Source of the DNA: Coniferiporia sulphurascens
Lineage: Eukaryota; Basidiomycota; Agaricomycetes; Hymenochaetales; Hymenochaetaceae
Direction: 5' to 3'
DNA: 64,000 bases
Assembly (NCBI GenBank): GCA_002794785.1
Contig: NBBA01000004.1
Location: 1,922,001-1,986,000, forward strand
In this document: in pieces, positions 33,350-45,600 of the stretch
Position numbering within the stretch: position 1 is the stretch's first letter
How the letters are laid out: the number at the start of each line of letters is the position of its first letter
The notes under the pieces: model-generated
What the model saw: only the letters and a program-made list of their open reading frames with translations
The model's database searches: none
What the model was told of the DNA's origin: nothing
Translations under genes and position numbers: made by a program

Positions 33350-34861
33350 TCAGATGAAATCTGAAGCGTCGCTCACTTTATACAGACTCATAACCTTGAT
33401 CACCCATGCTTCCAAGTGGAAAATTTTCTTGTTACCTTGCCGCATGCGTACCTCCTTTGAGATCACAACCACAATTAGATACGAGACTTGTTGAAGCAAC
33501 GAGGCTCGCTTACGTATATTGCTGCCCAATGCATAACGTCGGCCTTGATGGCATCATCCACTCTCTCAACGACTCGCTCCGCAATAGTCTATTAGAAGAT
33601 GAATTTGATTCTTGCAAGCGAAAAAAAAGCGACGATCACCTTTAATATGACCGTGGCAGGTATACAATGACTCAGGAGTTCGTAGAGTTTTGAGCGCACT
33701 TCCATTACCCTCGCTGGTGTCTGTTCTTGCACGATTAAGTCAGCGACTTTATGGCAATAAGTCTCCCAGTCAGGCTTCGCAATGGAGAGTGGACCTGATA
33801 AGTCAGGTCTGAAGATAATTTCAATAAAATTAAGGGACCAAAATGAATGAAGGCATTGTGACGTACGACTGCATCTTCAAGGCCTCGAGAACTAACAGCG
33901 CCTTACGGAGGTTTCCATTCGCATCCTTAGCAATCTCCTTCGCCGCGTCGGGCGGGAGGTCAAACTTCTCCTTTTTCGCTACATGCTCTAAACATGTCTG
34001 CATTTCGTCCTCGTTCGGTGCAGCAACGCGCATGAGCAGGCATCGACTCTTAATGGGTGCTATGAGCTTTGAGGTGCTGTTCGCACAGAGAATGATTCGC
34101 ATGTTTGACATGTACTTCTCCATCGTCCGGCGAAGTGCCGCCTGTGCATCACGCGAAAGGGAGTCGGCCTCGTTGATGATAACGACTGAGCAGAATACGT
34201 TAGGAGGTGTTAAGGCAATAAATTGTAGTGTTACTCACCCTTGAACCTCTGCTTGGCATTCAGGTCTACCTGTTGCGTCTGCGCAATCTCCTTCAAAATT
34301 TCCTGAATTACTACACGATCGTATATACCAACGTCACTTTAGTTTTCCAGTGCCCAGTTAGGTATGCTTTCATGGCACAAATGAAGATATGAGTCTTACC
34401 TCGGCGTAATCTCGATGTGGAAATTGCTTTGCACGATGTTAACGTCCAGTTTCCGTTTTGAAGGAGTCAGGAAGACGCGCTGATCTATCTTCAGCTATTT
34501 AAGTGGATTAGATTCAGTACATGACAAGAGTTAAGCAAATGAGATGTAGTCAGTACTCTTTCCACATGGCCTCCGAACAATTGTCTCAATGTACATGCAA
34601 TACGTGTCTTCTTCCCCGCACCGCTCGGACCATAGAAAAGCATGTGTGGGAAGTCCCCAGACGCGGCCTGTAAGAGAGCGTGAGGTATAGCCCTGCCCGT
34701 GAACGCACGGAAACGTACCAGAGAGCGTAAGCGCGCCGAGAGACCGTCATGGTAATGTAGGTCGTCCAACGTGCGCGGCCGATACTACTTGATATTAGCC
34801 GACGCATCCTTTCGAATGACCATCAGAAAGTGGCAAGCACCTTGTCCACCCATAAAGTCAT
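33350..34861 (-). CDS. RFC5: replication factor C small subunit, yeast Rfc5 / human RFC3 type
   Basis: Clamp-loader subunit that helps load PCNA at primer ends. Nine exons: 34841-34861, 34719-34784, 34557-34667, 34400-34494, 34239-34336, 33867-34185, 33640-33808, 33514-33588, 33350-33454; 352 residues. It starts MTLWVDKYRPRTLDDL. The Walker A region is FYGPSGAGKKTR, where the usual GKT is GKKT, as in yeast Rfc5. Then SNFHIEITP, the Walker B-like VVIINEADSL (also Rfc5-like) and SRDAQAALRRTMEKY with the SRC sensor (PIKSRCLL). The C-terminal collar ends in ISKEVRMRQGNKKIFHLEAW. These deviations from the other RFC subunits identify it. Divergent from the gene at 35150, with 288 bases between starts. 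Confidence 0.92.
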
Positions 34862-35149
34862 TTCTTAGTCGTTTTTGAAGCGTGTCTGACTTGAAGCTAA
34901 GTAGGACAGGTGTAGCAGCCTACGGTGGTGGTCGACCGTCGTAGTCACGATTCACGACGCGCGCGTCGGGTAACGCGTCTGTCACTTGTCATCAGTCACA
35001 TAGTCACACAACAGAACTTTAGCTTACAGAAGCCTGAGCAACATCAGGCTCAGGTTTACTTTTTCACGTTTATAATGCAACTTGAACAATCCGCGGAAAG
35101 AAACTCTCAGCAAAAATTCGAATCACGGATGTGAACGTTATCTTAAGAA

Positions 35150-37477
35150 ATGGAACCAGTAACCGCCGGGGAAGATAGAACTCGATGGAGTGCCAAAATC
35201 GGAACCACTGGTAGGTTTAACGACTTTATACGGTACCTTCGGGCCTTGAATGATGAGCTGGCTAAAACGTTCTTACACGAAGGTGAGTACTGTAATGATT
35301 GCCAAAAAAAACCCACTATGATAAGGAGGCACTCAACTAATAGGGTCGGCAGGTTCTCATCGATTCAATTGTCCGAAAGCAATACAGAGTCTAGCCTGTG
35401 TGCGGGCCCCACCAGCTAGAGAAATAGGCTTCGATAATGTTGTTTATTTCAGGCGGGCTGAGCATAGGCCTCAAGGGCCCATTTTCCTAGAAAGGACGGG
35501 CCTTTGGTCTTGAACGAAATGCTCCTATAATTTGTGTGACGGGCTGAGACCAGTAACAGTGTCAGCCAGTCTTTTAAGGAGCATCGTTCTTGTTGCAACC
35601 GTCCTTCACTTTATCCTTCCACGCACCACCACCTTTTTCTCAATAGGTCCGAGAGAGGCGGCAATCCCTGGTCAAGATTTCGAATTATGTCAGCTATCAC
35701 TCATCCACGTCAAGACTCCAGTGCGGCCATTGATGTCGGTGCTTTTGAAGACAACTACCGAACCGATCGTTCCGAAGGACCTGCGGGAGCTATCATGACT
35801 TCGTTACCTGCTATTGCCTCTACTCCAGTTCGCCCCTTCAGCAAGAAACTGACCACATCACATACCAATTTGTATGCGCAGCCCAAGCCGATTGTACTTT
35901 TCGACTCGAAGACAACTAGCACAGAGGACTTTGAAGACACCCAAGAATCATCCGTTGTGAAAGACACAAGCGCGCCTGCGGTATTTACTCCTTCCATCGA
36001 CCCGGTTTTAGTTGGACCGTATAAGACAAGCTTTCCTCAAGATCCGGGTCCGAGTCCCCCAAATCAATGGATGACTGACTCTCCTTGCGCTTCTTCCTGC
36101 GCCCATCTCAACAAATCAAAAATCAATAATAACGAAAGTACTGTCGGAAGGATTCTATTCTTAGATAGCATACTCGAGGAGGCACAGTCAGTAACCGCGG
36201 ACCTCAATCATTTTGGATCGACAAATTCGGTTGCTCCTAATAGTATCAGTTCACCGACTCAGGGTTCCTCTATAACTATCAAGCTTGATCATGACAGCCA
36301 GGGGGATAGTGATATAGGTCTTGAGGATTCGGCGGACCGACCGATGGAGGATGAGCGAACTGTCCCGCAAGTATGATATTCCTATTTCTTTCAGTGCGTC
36401 AAACTGAAGGCCAGTTGTCAGCTGCTTGAAACACTTGCCAATTGTCGGTCCTATGACGACACATCTTTTCTCACAGACTCAACATTGTCGCCTTTACCCT
36501 CGACTCCGTCCGCTAGGGGCCAAGCGAAGGCTAGAATCTCTCAAGCTAGTGAGCCCATCACCTCGATGTTCGACTTCATGGGCAAATCAAACAAGGCGGA
36601 GACATTCTTTCAGTCGAGCGTAAGCGATCGTGAAATCTACAAATGGCGTGCACCTTGATCATGTCATCGTTTTTAGGCATCAACTGAATTCACATCGACA
36701 TACGGTATTGCCTCTAAAGATGGTGACACTATAGGTGCTTCGCGAGATGGAAGCACCATCAACCTCGTCACAGGCATCAGCCAGCGTGATTTGAGTCTTG
36801 GAGAAAGTCCTTGTAGCTTTTCGGGCCCGTCAGATAACATGGCATGCATCTCAATTCCCGTATTCAGGCCGGGAATTGACACCGAGAATGTGCTAATCTC
36901 GGGAACAGGAATGGTTTCCTCTAGTAGCTTAACAAGAAATCTGGAATTGACCACAGTGCGACCCAGCTCAATACCGGAGGAAACGCCAAACTTGGACGAT
37001 CCACTCACGAGTTTGGTCTCAGGTTCTCGCTCTCCTCAGCAGCCTTCGCTCGATATGTCTGTCGCTGTCCCAACGAACGTCAGCACCCCTGATCCTCCCT
37101 CACGCCCCTCCATTCCTACACGCCCTAGGAATCGTACGGTCTTGCGTACCTCTACTTCTGGCAGTCACCGCGCGCGCTTGCAGCCAATAGCGCCTGGCTT
37201 GACCCGTCACCCTCTCGGCGATATTAACGCAAATGTATCTGCGAACGGCGTACCCGCGCCCACTGTGCCTCGTCCGACTCGCCAAAGACATATTCGCACT
37301 TCTTCGCGTGATAAGTCTGAGAACAGAAACTCATCTGTCCCGGGTAATACCCAGGTTCGCCCAGGTACTGACCGTGTCAACACTACAAGCCAAGTTCGCC
37401 GCCATATTCTTGCTGTGTCCGTCCGTATGCACACGCCGTTGCATACTACTATGACTCGGATGCCGGGCCGCCCTTGA
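35150..37477 (+). CDS. uncharacterised large Ser/Thr/Pro-rich protein
   Basis: First exon 35150-35282 encodes a possibly folded segment (RFNDFIRYLRALNDELAKTF). The next exon starts at 35344 (HRFNCPKAIQ, then GFDNVVYFRRAE), but its end and the join to the later frame near 35650 are unresolved. From about 35690 a long disordered frame runs to 36370, then exons 36395-36619 and 36677-37477. Distinct spots are SMFDFMGKSNKAETFFQSS and, near the C-terminus, RHPLGDINAN, which resembles degron-like boxes of cell-cycle proteins. That likeness is weak and no function is assigned. Composition (many Ser, Thr, Pro, few hydrophobics) suggests a regulatory or scaffold protein. The gene ends 386 bases before the right arm. 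Confidence 0.55.
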
Positions 37478-37863
37478 GAACGAATATCTCCGTCCTTCCT
37501 TATTGCACTTGGGTCTTTGTCTGCCATCTCTTTCGGCTCATTGCCGCTCTGTCTAGAATCTCGATTATTTCCTCCCGCTTTTGCGATATCATCTTCAACA
37601 TTTTGGCACTCCTTATGATTCTTTGCTATGGTCTACCCCATCCTTGGTTGCTAGTTTGCACGTCAACGTACTCAGATATTTATGTTTCAAACGTCTCTAT
37701 CGCTATTTTACACTGTCCTAGACGCAAGCCACCAAATATATCCTCTACTGTACCCTTAGCTAAAGCCTCGATGACGCCCTTTTCGCAGGCTTGTCTTCGT
37801 TCGACAAAACGGCCGGGGGGGGGAGGCGAAAAGAGAGCGGATCCTAGCTACTGATATCTCCGC
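37478..37863. other. intergenic region at the inner edge of the right arm
   Basis: 386 bases between two convergent stops. A G-run (nine G) lies near 37814-37822. The duplication boundary falls at its right end. No gene. Confidence 0.4.
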
Positions 37864-39384
37864 TTAAGCTCTCTCTGATTGCTTACTTTTGCTAAAATCT
37901 ATGAGCTCCCATAATGTTAATCGTTGATCTTGAGAGCCTGCAGCGAGCCAACGGCTACGAGTCTCTATTTCTTCCTCCGTCAGCTCCTCGTCGTCTCGGA
38001 CGTCACCACCATTCGAATGCGAGGACTGGACTGAATGAAACGCAAAAGCAAGCGCCTGGCAACTCTTCGTGTGATATGAAAGCGTACCGAGAGACTTGAG
38101 TGACTTGGTGGAAAATAGCCGAATCCTGGACCAACAATTAAGCCACGCCCCTATACAAGATAATTCATGGCAAATCTTACTTCCCGTCCCAACCACTAAT
38201 AGCACACACACGTCCGTCTGACCGCAGTCCAATACAGCCATTTCCAGCTTGCTTGATTCTGTGTTTACAGAAACGCTGCTCGTCGCCTTCCTCTGCCTAA
38301 ACATGATTGTCAGATAGTGTTCACTTCGCTTCAATAACGCCCGCATACACTCAAGTCATACCGCACCACATTGTGGTCTGCCGATACAGTCAAAGCAAAA
38401 GAGCAGTCAACCGAAACAGCCATCGCCATCACTGCTCGACGTCAAGAAATAGACCCTCACTCCTCAATGAAAAAACATGCCTGACTCGTTGTGCTGCCTC
38501 GTCCTCCACACACTCTCCCATCCACGACCTTCAATCGATCTCTCTCGATCCCCTGTGTATCGCCGCAGAATAACCTCTCCGCTCTCATATCCGGAAAGAA
38601 GATGCAGCCCTTCCGACTTCAGAAATAGGTGCAATGACATCAGTATACCTTTCAAAACCAACTCAGTCAATCAAGTCACAGAATGCAGACAAGGCATTGG
38701 CTCGCCTGTCTTCGTCTTGCCGCGCCCATCGCCTTCGGGCTGCCAGCCTTCCATCTTCATTTCGGGTGCTTCTAACTTTCCGACTGCAGCATGCACCCTC
38801 GTACATGATGGGACCTCCCATACATCTGCCTAACTTTAGTCAGAGTGCAAAAGCAGAGCCCACACGGGAGGCGCTGACCAGAGAAGACTCGACAAGATTA
38901 GGGACCGCAATGAGGGCAGATTCACCGAGTGGAAAGGCGGATGATCTCGGTTCAGAAGAAAGACCAGCCAGCAGCGAGAAACGGCAGAAATTCAGCGCAT
39001 TGACGTCTAGTGAATAGCATAGAGTGGGCGTAGGCAGATCTGGGCTTGAAGCAGCGTCGCCGACCGCGTGCAGTGCGAGCACACGCGTCCACACATGCAG
39101 CTTATTGTCTCTTCCGTGTCTATCAAAGTATAAGATTCAATGTCTGTAATGAACATTAAGGAATGCGCATACGTGATTATGCTCGACGTCCATTCCTGCA
39201 CGCCGAGGATACCGTCTGTATGCGCCTTCCAGCTTGCTATGGGACGCAATGTGCGCGTTGAGGTCACAGCAATATTACCCGACAGGTCGCCTGAATACAG
39301 CCGCTCGTTATCTTGTGAGAATGAGACGACACTGACATGAGCTGTATGCACGCGCAGTATGTGCGACGGCGACGGAGCATGCAT
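37864..39384 (-). CDS. ASA1: ASTRA-associated WD40 protein ASA1, intact right copy
   Basis: WD40-repeat protein of the ASTRA complex (Tra1/Rvb-associated). Seven exons: 39173-39384, 38864-39119, 38706-38829, 38481-38648, 38351-38431, 38181-38292, 37864-38125; 404 residues. The start is MHAPSPSHILR. WD-type repeats include RLYSGDLSGNI with RPIASWKAHTDGILGVQEW, THGRDNKLHVWTRV, ADVWEVP, and a last blade RSDGRVCAISGWDGKIRLF then SQDQRLTLWELIDF. These match ASA1 homologues. Two introns seem to use GC donors (GCGAGC after KTKTG, and GCATGT after QHNES). No internal stop was found. Divergent from the type II membrane protein gene, 177 bases apart. Since the left copy is dead, this is the only working ASA1 in the window. 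Confidence 0.85.
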
Positions 39385-39561
39385 GGTCGTCGCCGGCTGC
39401 AACGAGCTCGAGCCTCATCGAGATCGACGCCCGCTTTGGTGAGGAATGCAGACACAGCCAGACAGGATCTGTCCGCTCCCACCATGGCTCTCGCAACAAA
39501 AGGCGGCGCCGAATGCACAGGCACCCTAACTCTACACACTTCCTGATTACGAACTACGACA
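39385..39561. promoter_or_regulatory. divergent promoter of ASA1 and the type II membrane protein, right copy
   Basis: 177 bases between opposite start codons. In the left arm the 87-base deletion removed the ASA1 start but left the region next to the membrane-protein gene. Confidence 0.5.
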
Positions 39562-40653
39562 ATGAATAGCAATTCGAAATATTCGCCGCTGCCCGTCGAC
39601 GATGGCGACGAGTCGACGCCGCTGAGCACGCTGTCCGGTGGGCCGGCGGATGATGGTGAGTCCAACACGCCTCCATCGGACCTCGCTCATAACAGACGGC
39701 AGAGCTTCTTCGAGAACCCAAGGCAGCATGGATAGACTCGAATCTCAACGAGTCCGGCTCTGTCTCTCGATGGTTGCTCACGGCGACGGTCGTACTGACC
39801 CTTATCTGCTCTGTGGCATCGCTCGTCTTCCTGTTCCTCAACGCCCATGCACAATGGCAGCTGCACAATCTCCTCGGTGCGACTGTCGTGCACGGAGATA
39901 CCAACCACGAGCGGCCTGACTCAGGTCTCCTCGAACGCCCAAGCGTATACGTCGGCCTCGACAAGCTATCGCCCGAGGTCTCGCAAGCGGTCCTCCCGGA
40001 CACACTAGATGTCTTTCCACCGTTCTTCCAGCCTGTGGACCACATTCACCGGAACTATGTGTTTCCAGACGACGGACACGCACATTTCTCGTTCAATGGA
40101 CGCGTTGCACCCGGTGATCATCGCGTTCTCCTTACAGATCACGTACGTCCGTATCAAACGTGTTTTAGATATAAATTACAACTTGACTACAGATTACGAT
40201 GGTTGCGCAGTTTCGTGTTCACGATTACGGGATGGAGCGCTGTCGTGTGGTGTCAACGATTCCGACCTGGGAGGTTTTGCAAGATCGCAACCAGACATTG
40301 CACCTTGCAGGCGACACATCGAGGATAGAGGTGTGGAACGTCACTACCACGACGGAGCTCGACGAGCGAACGTTGTCTTGGGAGACGAAGCCGCCGCGCG
40401 TTGAGGTCATTGCGACGGTCGGTCTAGAGGAGAATTCGACACACACATCAGACGAATTCTGGTGCGGGCCGTCAGGTAGTCTACAAACGATAGAACTGCT
40501 GTGCAGGGGGGTGAGCTGCTACATTGAGTTCTGGCAAGACTACTATTTCAAGCCTCGCTTTGGTGAGTCTCTATCAGCAATGCAGCGTCCGACGTTACTT
40601 ATCGTCCTAACGCGTTACCAGGCATCTACATTCAACAGTCGCCTTCCATTTGA
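39562..40653 (+). CDS. uncharacterised type II membrane protein, right copy
   Basis: Paralogue of the gene at 16993-18084, with four exons of the same lengths (39562-39655, 39715-40142, 40193-40562, 40622-40653; 307 residues). Same design: acidic cytosolic tail, one membrane helix (LTATVVLTLICSVASLVFLF), lumenal part with YVGLDKL, DDGHAHFSFNG and QFRVHDYGMERC. Only scattered substitutions distinguish it from the left copy (for example ETSSVSR there, ESGSVSR here). No lesion was found. Function unknown. Confidence 0.8.
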
Positions 40654-40892
40654 TTCAGAACGGCGTTCAGTGGACTCCTTCCTGCTGTTGACCGGACGGA
40701 TAATTTATTGACGCCACTCCGCGATCTCGCTGAGACGTGACGACTTGATGCAATATTTTTTAGATGCGGTCCCAGGGAATTTGATATGACCCACACTGAC
40801 GGTGCCCCTGAAATGGAGAGTCCTGTGATTGATATATATTACACTGGAGGTATCTCAAATGCTGTGCATCCTATTTTCGTGTCTACAAGCCA

Positions 40893-41559
40893 TCATGAAT
40901 TCGGCACCGTATCCTTCACTATCTCCCAGTACTCCAGCCACCTCGCATAGTTGTCGTTGATCGTGTCATAAGCGACGGACCAATCCCGACACGTATGCGT
41001 CACGCCTACTCCCGTCGCCTCCGATTTGTGGCTCATCGGGTCTTGCTCTTCAGGTTCAAGCGTCAGGTCCGACCCGCACAGGACCATCTGGCGGATGTAG
41101 TTCATGCAGTGCTGCAGGTGTGGGAGCGTAGCAATCGGGTCGTCAGGGTTATCGAGTGCGCGACGCAACTTCTCGACGCAGTGCAGCTGGTGGAACATGG
41201 ACACGCAGAGGATGCGACGCTCGGATCCGAGGCGGACGAAGCCAAAGCCGTTGGGATAGATGCGACTCCACGCAGCCTCGGCGTCTGGACCTTGGATAGG
41301 GTAATTTGCCGTGCTATTGGTGAAGACAGTGTCGACGAGGGTGAGGGGGCGATTTAGGGGAAGGAGCTCAGGAAAATCATTTCCAACATAGCCTGTGGTC
41401 ACTTTCAGTATCAAGAGGATTCAATGCGGATGGCCACTAACTGTATGTGTCCGCTTTTCTGAGGCCGTTGAAGACCGCCAATCTCTTGACTACAACGACG
41501 AGATTTACGAGTGAAAGGGCGAGGAGGACGGCGACGGTGGGCAGAAGGGAGCCCTTCAT
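40893..41559 (-). CDS. UstYa-family (DUF3328) oxidase-like protein with intact motifs, right copy (UstYa-2)
   Basis: Paralogue of 16087-16753, with exons 41442-41559 and 40893-41392 (118 and 500 nt, as on the left; 205 residues). N-terminal membrane helix, then both canonical motifs HQLHC and H-x-x-H-C in HLQHC, followed by MNYIRQMVLCGSD and HTCRDW. Few replacements against the left copy (EEHDPVSH there, EEQDPMSH here). Expected to be as active as that copy. Divergent from UstYa-1, with 252 bases between start codons. Confidence 0.9.
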
Positions 41560-41811
41560 CGTCGTCGTCGTCGTCGTGGGTGTAGGGGCTGAAACGATTG
41601 TTCCGGAAGTGGGATTGAAACGCACCGAGCTATTCTTATAATTAACTCGGTGCCAGAATGATGCACGAATCAGCATGATGCGGTATCGTGAAATGCAGTG
41701 ATGGTTGCTAAACTCGGAAGTACAATTAAAAGCAGCGAAGCTAGTTCCCACTCCGCTTAACGTAGGAACGCGTTTCTCTACCGTGTTGCCTACCCTTACA
41801 CCACAACCACG
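41560..41811. promoter_or_regulatory. shared promoter of the divergent UstYa pair, right copy
   Basis: 252 bases between opposite start codons, alignable with 15836-16086. The ACG triplet run before the UstYa-2 ATG has six units here against four on the left. Confidence 0.6.
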
Positions 41812-42515
41812 ATGCAGAGGGGATCCTCCCTCGGTCGTAACGAGCAGGCGAGCAGCGCCAGGCTGCGGCTGGCGGTCGCAGTTCTCGTCTTCGTCACTGC
41901 GCTCAATGTTCTCCTTCCCTTGTATATTCCTGCGCCGCCCAGTATACCCATCGTTTCAGATGTGCTCCGACGAGAGAAATTGGGCGGTGTGTGTTCCAAT
42001 TTTGTATCTCTCTTCCATCTGTTGACTAAATTGTCTTCTCCGCAGGCTCACAACAAACGTTACCGCGAGAGTGGGATATCTCCCTCAAGCAGGTAGCCCT
42101 TACAGTGGAAGACTCTGTCAACTTCCAGCTCGATACTCCAGAAGGTGCCGCTCAATGGAATGTGATCCGTCCACCCGGCGACGGATATGTTACCCTCGGG
42201 GAAGGGTCGGATAGACGGCGTTACCGCTTGGCGATGTTCCACGCCCTTGATTGTCTCGACACTGTGCGGCAGGATGTCGTCCAGAGGAAATCGGATGGGG
42301 ACATCCCCGTATCGCCTGAAGCTCACTTTTGTCTTGACTACATCAGACAGACGATACAGTGCCGCTCGGACATTCAACTGGAACAGGTGCGGAGCGAGTA
42401 CGGCGGCAAGTCGGTGCAACCGTTTGTTACGCACAATAATTGTCGGGACTGGTCGAAGGTGTATGCGGAGATCGAACGGCTTTATGCGCACGAAGAGCTC
42501 GGTGCCGATCAGTAA
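41812..42515 (+). CDS. UstYa-family (DUF3328) membrane protein with degenerate motifs, right copy (UstYa-1)
   Basis: Paralogue of 15132-15835, with exons 41812-41986 and 42046-42515 (175 and 470 nt; 214 residues). Membrane helix LAVAVLVFVTALNVLLPLY, then the lumenal domain with the altered motifs HALDC and EAHFC, LDYIRQ and NNCRDW. The altered motifs are the same as on the left, while other positions differ (LPEAHF there, SPEAHF here). An intact reading frame kept in both arms with lost metal ligands argues for a non-catalytic or partner role. Convergent with the right GH115 copy. Confidence 0.88.
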
Positions 42516-42674
42516 AGACTTCGTTGTTTATTGTGCATGATCATCCTTGCTACGCTGTACAAATAATTGCTTAGATCCTTATTTCAGTATTTATTGATTC
42601 AATTCAAATCAACGAATGGGTATGGCTGGAGACAGTGATTGCTAAACGCAACACTATTTCATATTTTTTCAAGA

Positions 42675-45600
42675 TCAAAGCAGGATGCTTTCAGGCAGTC
42701 CCAGATAACTCGGCCGTACACCTCCGGTATCTGTGCGTCAGAGGTTATTAGAGCTTCATCCGCCGGGTAGTCAGGCAGGCGTACCTATGACGACTTTCTG
42801 AACGACGACTGCTGGTTCGACCATCCAGACCTACAGACAGTATTAGACGCAACCCGTACCTTGGAAACGACAAATACTGACCTTGAGCGTGTGGGCGCCA
42901 GGAGCTGCTGGCCAGGTTGTGACAACGCTGACGATCGCATTTGCGACGAACCCGTCATTACCGTCCCACTGCGCTGGAAGAGTGCCAGGTGCAGATGCAG
43001 GAATGAACGCGACCGTCTGAGGTGTCTCATTATCCATCTGAACTGCGACTGAGATCGGCTCGTCCGGGCCCAAATAATTCAGCGTGGGCGATACAAGCAC
43101 GGTCACAGAGACGTTTCCTCTATCGTTGACCGTATTGAAGTTTAGGAAGTCGTATTCACTGGAGGACCGGAGCGCGATAGTTTAATACCTGCAGAGACAT
43201 TGTTAAAAGCAGGTATGAGCACTCACATGCTCGGACCGGAGCCTGGGGTAAAATTGCCGTAGTTGTTACCTGTCCGTGGCCATGGCGTAACCCCCGAAAG
43301 TGTCTTTCCATAGCCTGGAAGCTCTACCCAGGTGACACCTGCTACACTTGTGTTCCTGGATGCATGCGCGGCTTCGATGGAAATCCCTCCGTCGCCTTCG
43401 ATGTAACCTGTTTTCCGTTAATCACTGACAAATATAATAGCATATAAGGAGGCAACCCTACCTTTATACCCGCTCGGTGCCACCGTGTGGTTCGCCACGA
43501 AGTAAGCCGGGGTACTCATCGAAGGCTGTCCCTCAACGTCTGCATTGAAGGTGATTTCCGCCGTCTCCGCGCCCGTCACTTTACTCCAGTCAACAGTCGC
43601 AAAAAGTCGCACTTCTGGGTTGGAGGGTGAGACTGAGCCTTTGTCTGGAGTCAGTATCAGCCATGAGACGTTCGAAGTTGCTGTGAATGTGAACGGTGAA
43701 GGACCACCGGCGCCAACGTCGATATAGCGCGAACCGTATGGGACGAAGGAGTCGAGGGTGATGGTCGGCGGAGGACAACTGTATTGCTGGGCACACTGGT
43801 TCGGATTATCACCCGGCCTAAGAAATAGTTAATGTGTTGTCTATTACGTCCTGCAGTCTGTGAATGCGCGCACCATGCTGCTAATGATCCCTCTGGAGAT
43901 ATCCGCATAGCGCCTGGCAGAGCTTGCTTCTTGGTCTGTACACGAGAAACAGGTGGCATCCTGTGACAAAATGAGGGTGTGTTCTTGATCGGTTTCATGT
44001 ACGAAACATACGTGTTAGTCATTGGTTGCTGCCAGTAGTAGTATTGAATGTGTGTCTGGTCCATCATGCTACAAACATGGGTTAGCGCAGAAGCGAAGGA
44101 ATCGTGTAATACGTACTGATCCCATTTCCCATCTAGCAGCTGGTGGTATTCTGTCTCAAGCGAGTAATCTTCTTCGAACAATTGTTCAACCTGGTCAGCG
44201 TAGTTATTGGCACTTAGACGCGCTTGTGATGCTCGGAGGTTGTTTATTCCCTGTGCGATCCACATGTTTGAAATCGTTGAACTTGCCAGGACAGGGTGCT
44301 GAATGGTCTCAAAGAAGGCAGCCTTATAGTCGGAGGAAAGGCTGTCGTATATTTTTGTTGAAGCGTTGACCAAAGCGTTCCAGGCACTGACGATGTTTTC
44401 CGCTCTAAAGAATTCTGCAGATCAGCTTTGAATTCCGACGCCTGATATATGCTCAAACGTACTCTCTGTAATCAGACAAGCTGAAGGTTGTGCCGTTCAG
44501 CAGCTCAGGCTTCCGCCGGTTGTTCCACCGCGTGAGGTTCGTCATTATTGTCGAAACCTCGTTCGCTGTGTTTACCGGCAAATCGAATTCACGTTGTGCC
44601 CATGCCGAGACAAACGTATCAAGGTTGTCATACGACCACAGCGAGGAGTTCCAGCCATAAGTCAGGAAGAACTCTGTGTTCAATTCGTACGGTTTCAGAT
44701 CGCCAACGTTCAGAATCCAAATTCGGTTAGCTTGGCGATCTAGAGCCAGAGAAAGCTGCTCGAAGGTCTGGTTGAACACGAAAATGAATCTCCGGTCACG
44801 TATATTCGCATCGCGGGTAGATCCGAGACTGGCCTTTGCCATTTGTGAGCTCTATGTAACACCTCCGTTAGTCTCCAGTAGGTCGAGAAAAATGTCCGAG
44901 CAGTTAACGCACTGTGATCCACTTGTAATCTCTCGGATTTCCGACCTGCAAAGTTCCGGAAGACGAAGGAAATTAAGGCAAACGAAACCAACACTCACTA
45001 GGTCATACTAGGGTAAAGAATGAAAATCGCTTATGGTGAGGAAGATGAAATCAGCCTACGTGGTAGTAAACACCAGATCCTCCGGTCCTGTTGAAGTCGC
45101 TCGGCATGGGCAATTGCACCATATTTCCCCAGCTTCAGGATGAGGGGGGGTATCTCTCAGTAAGAAAGGTAAAGCGACAAAACGACCCGCTCACAGATCG
45201 TCGCTCCAGATTAATGTTACGTCGTCCGGAACCTGCAAGCCATCCACATAGTAACCAAGTACCTCCTGGTCTAGAATGTGTCGTCAGAATTTGCAGGACG
45301 CACCCCTAACTTCAGCATCCACATACATAGAGTCCAGACTTGTGGAATATCTGTGACAGCTGTCCCATTGTAGACGTCCGTCAAGATTTGACGCTGAGCT
45401 GAAATTACTTTCTCCTGTATACTAATGCCTGGCGCCTCGGCTGGAACTGGATGTAAAAGCGTTTCTAACAGCGGCCCGATCGTTAAAGTTACACCAACTT
45501 ACGGTCTCCGTCTCCACGCATGCCCACCGTGAAGATATTTTCGTATGGTTTAGCGCGTATTGTTCCGTTAACCCAAAAGTTGTAGATAAATTGAGAGTTT

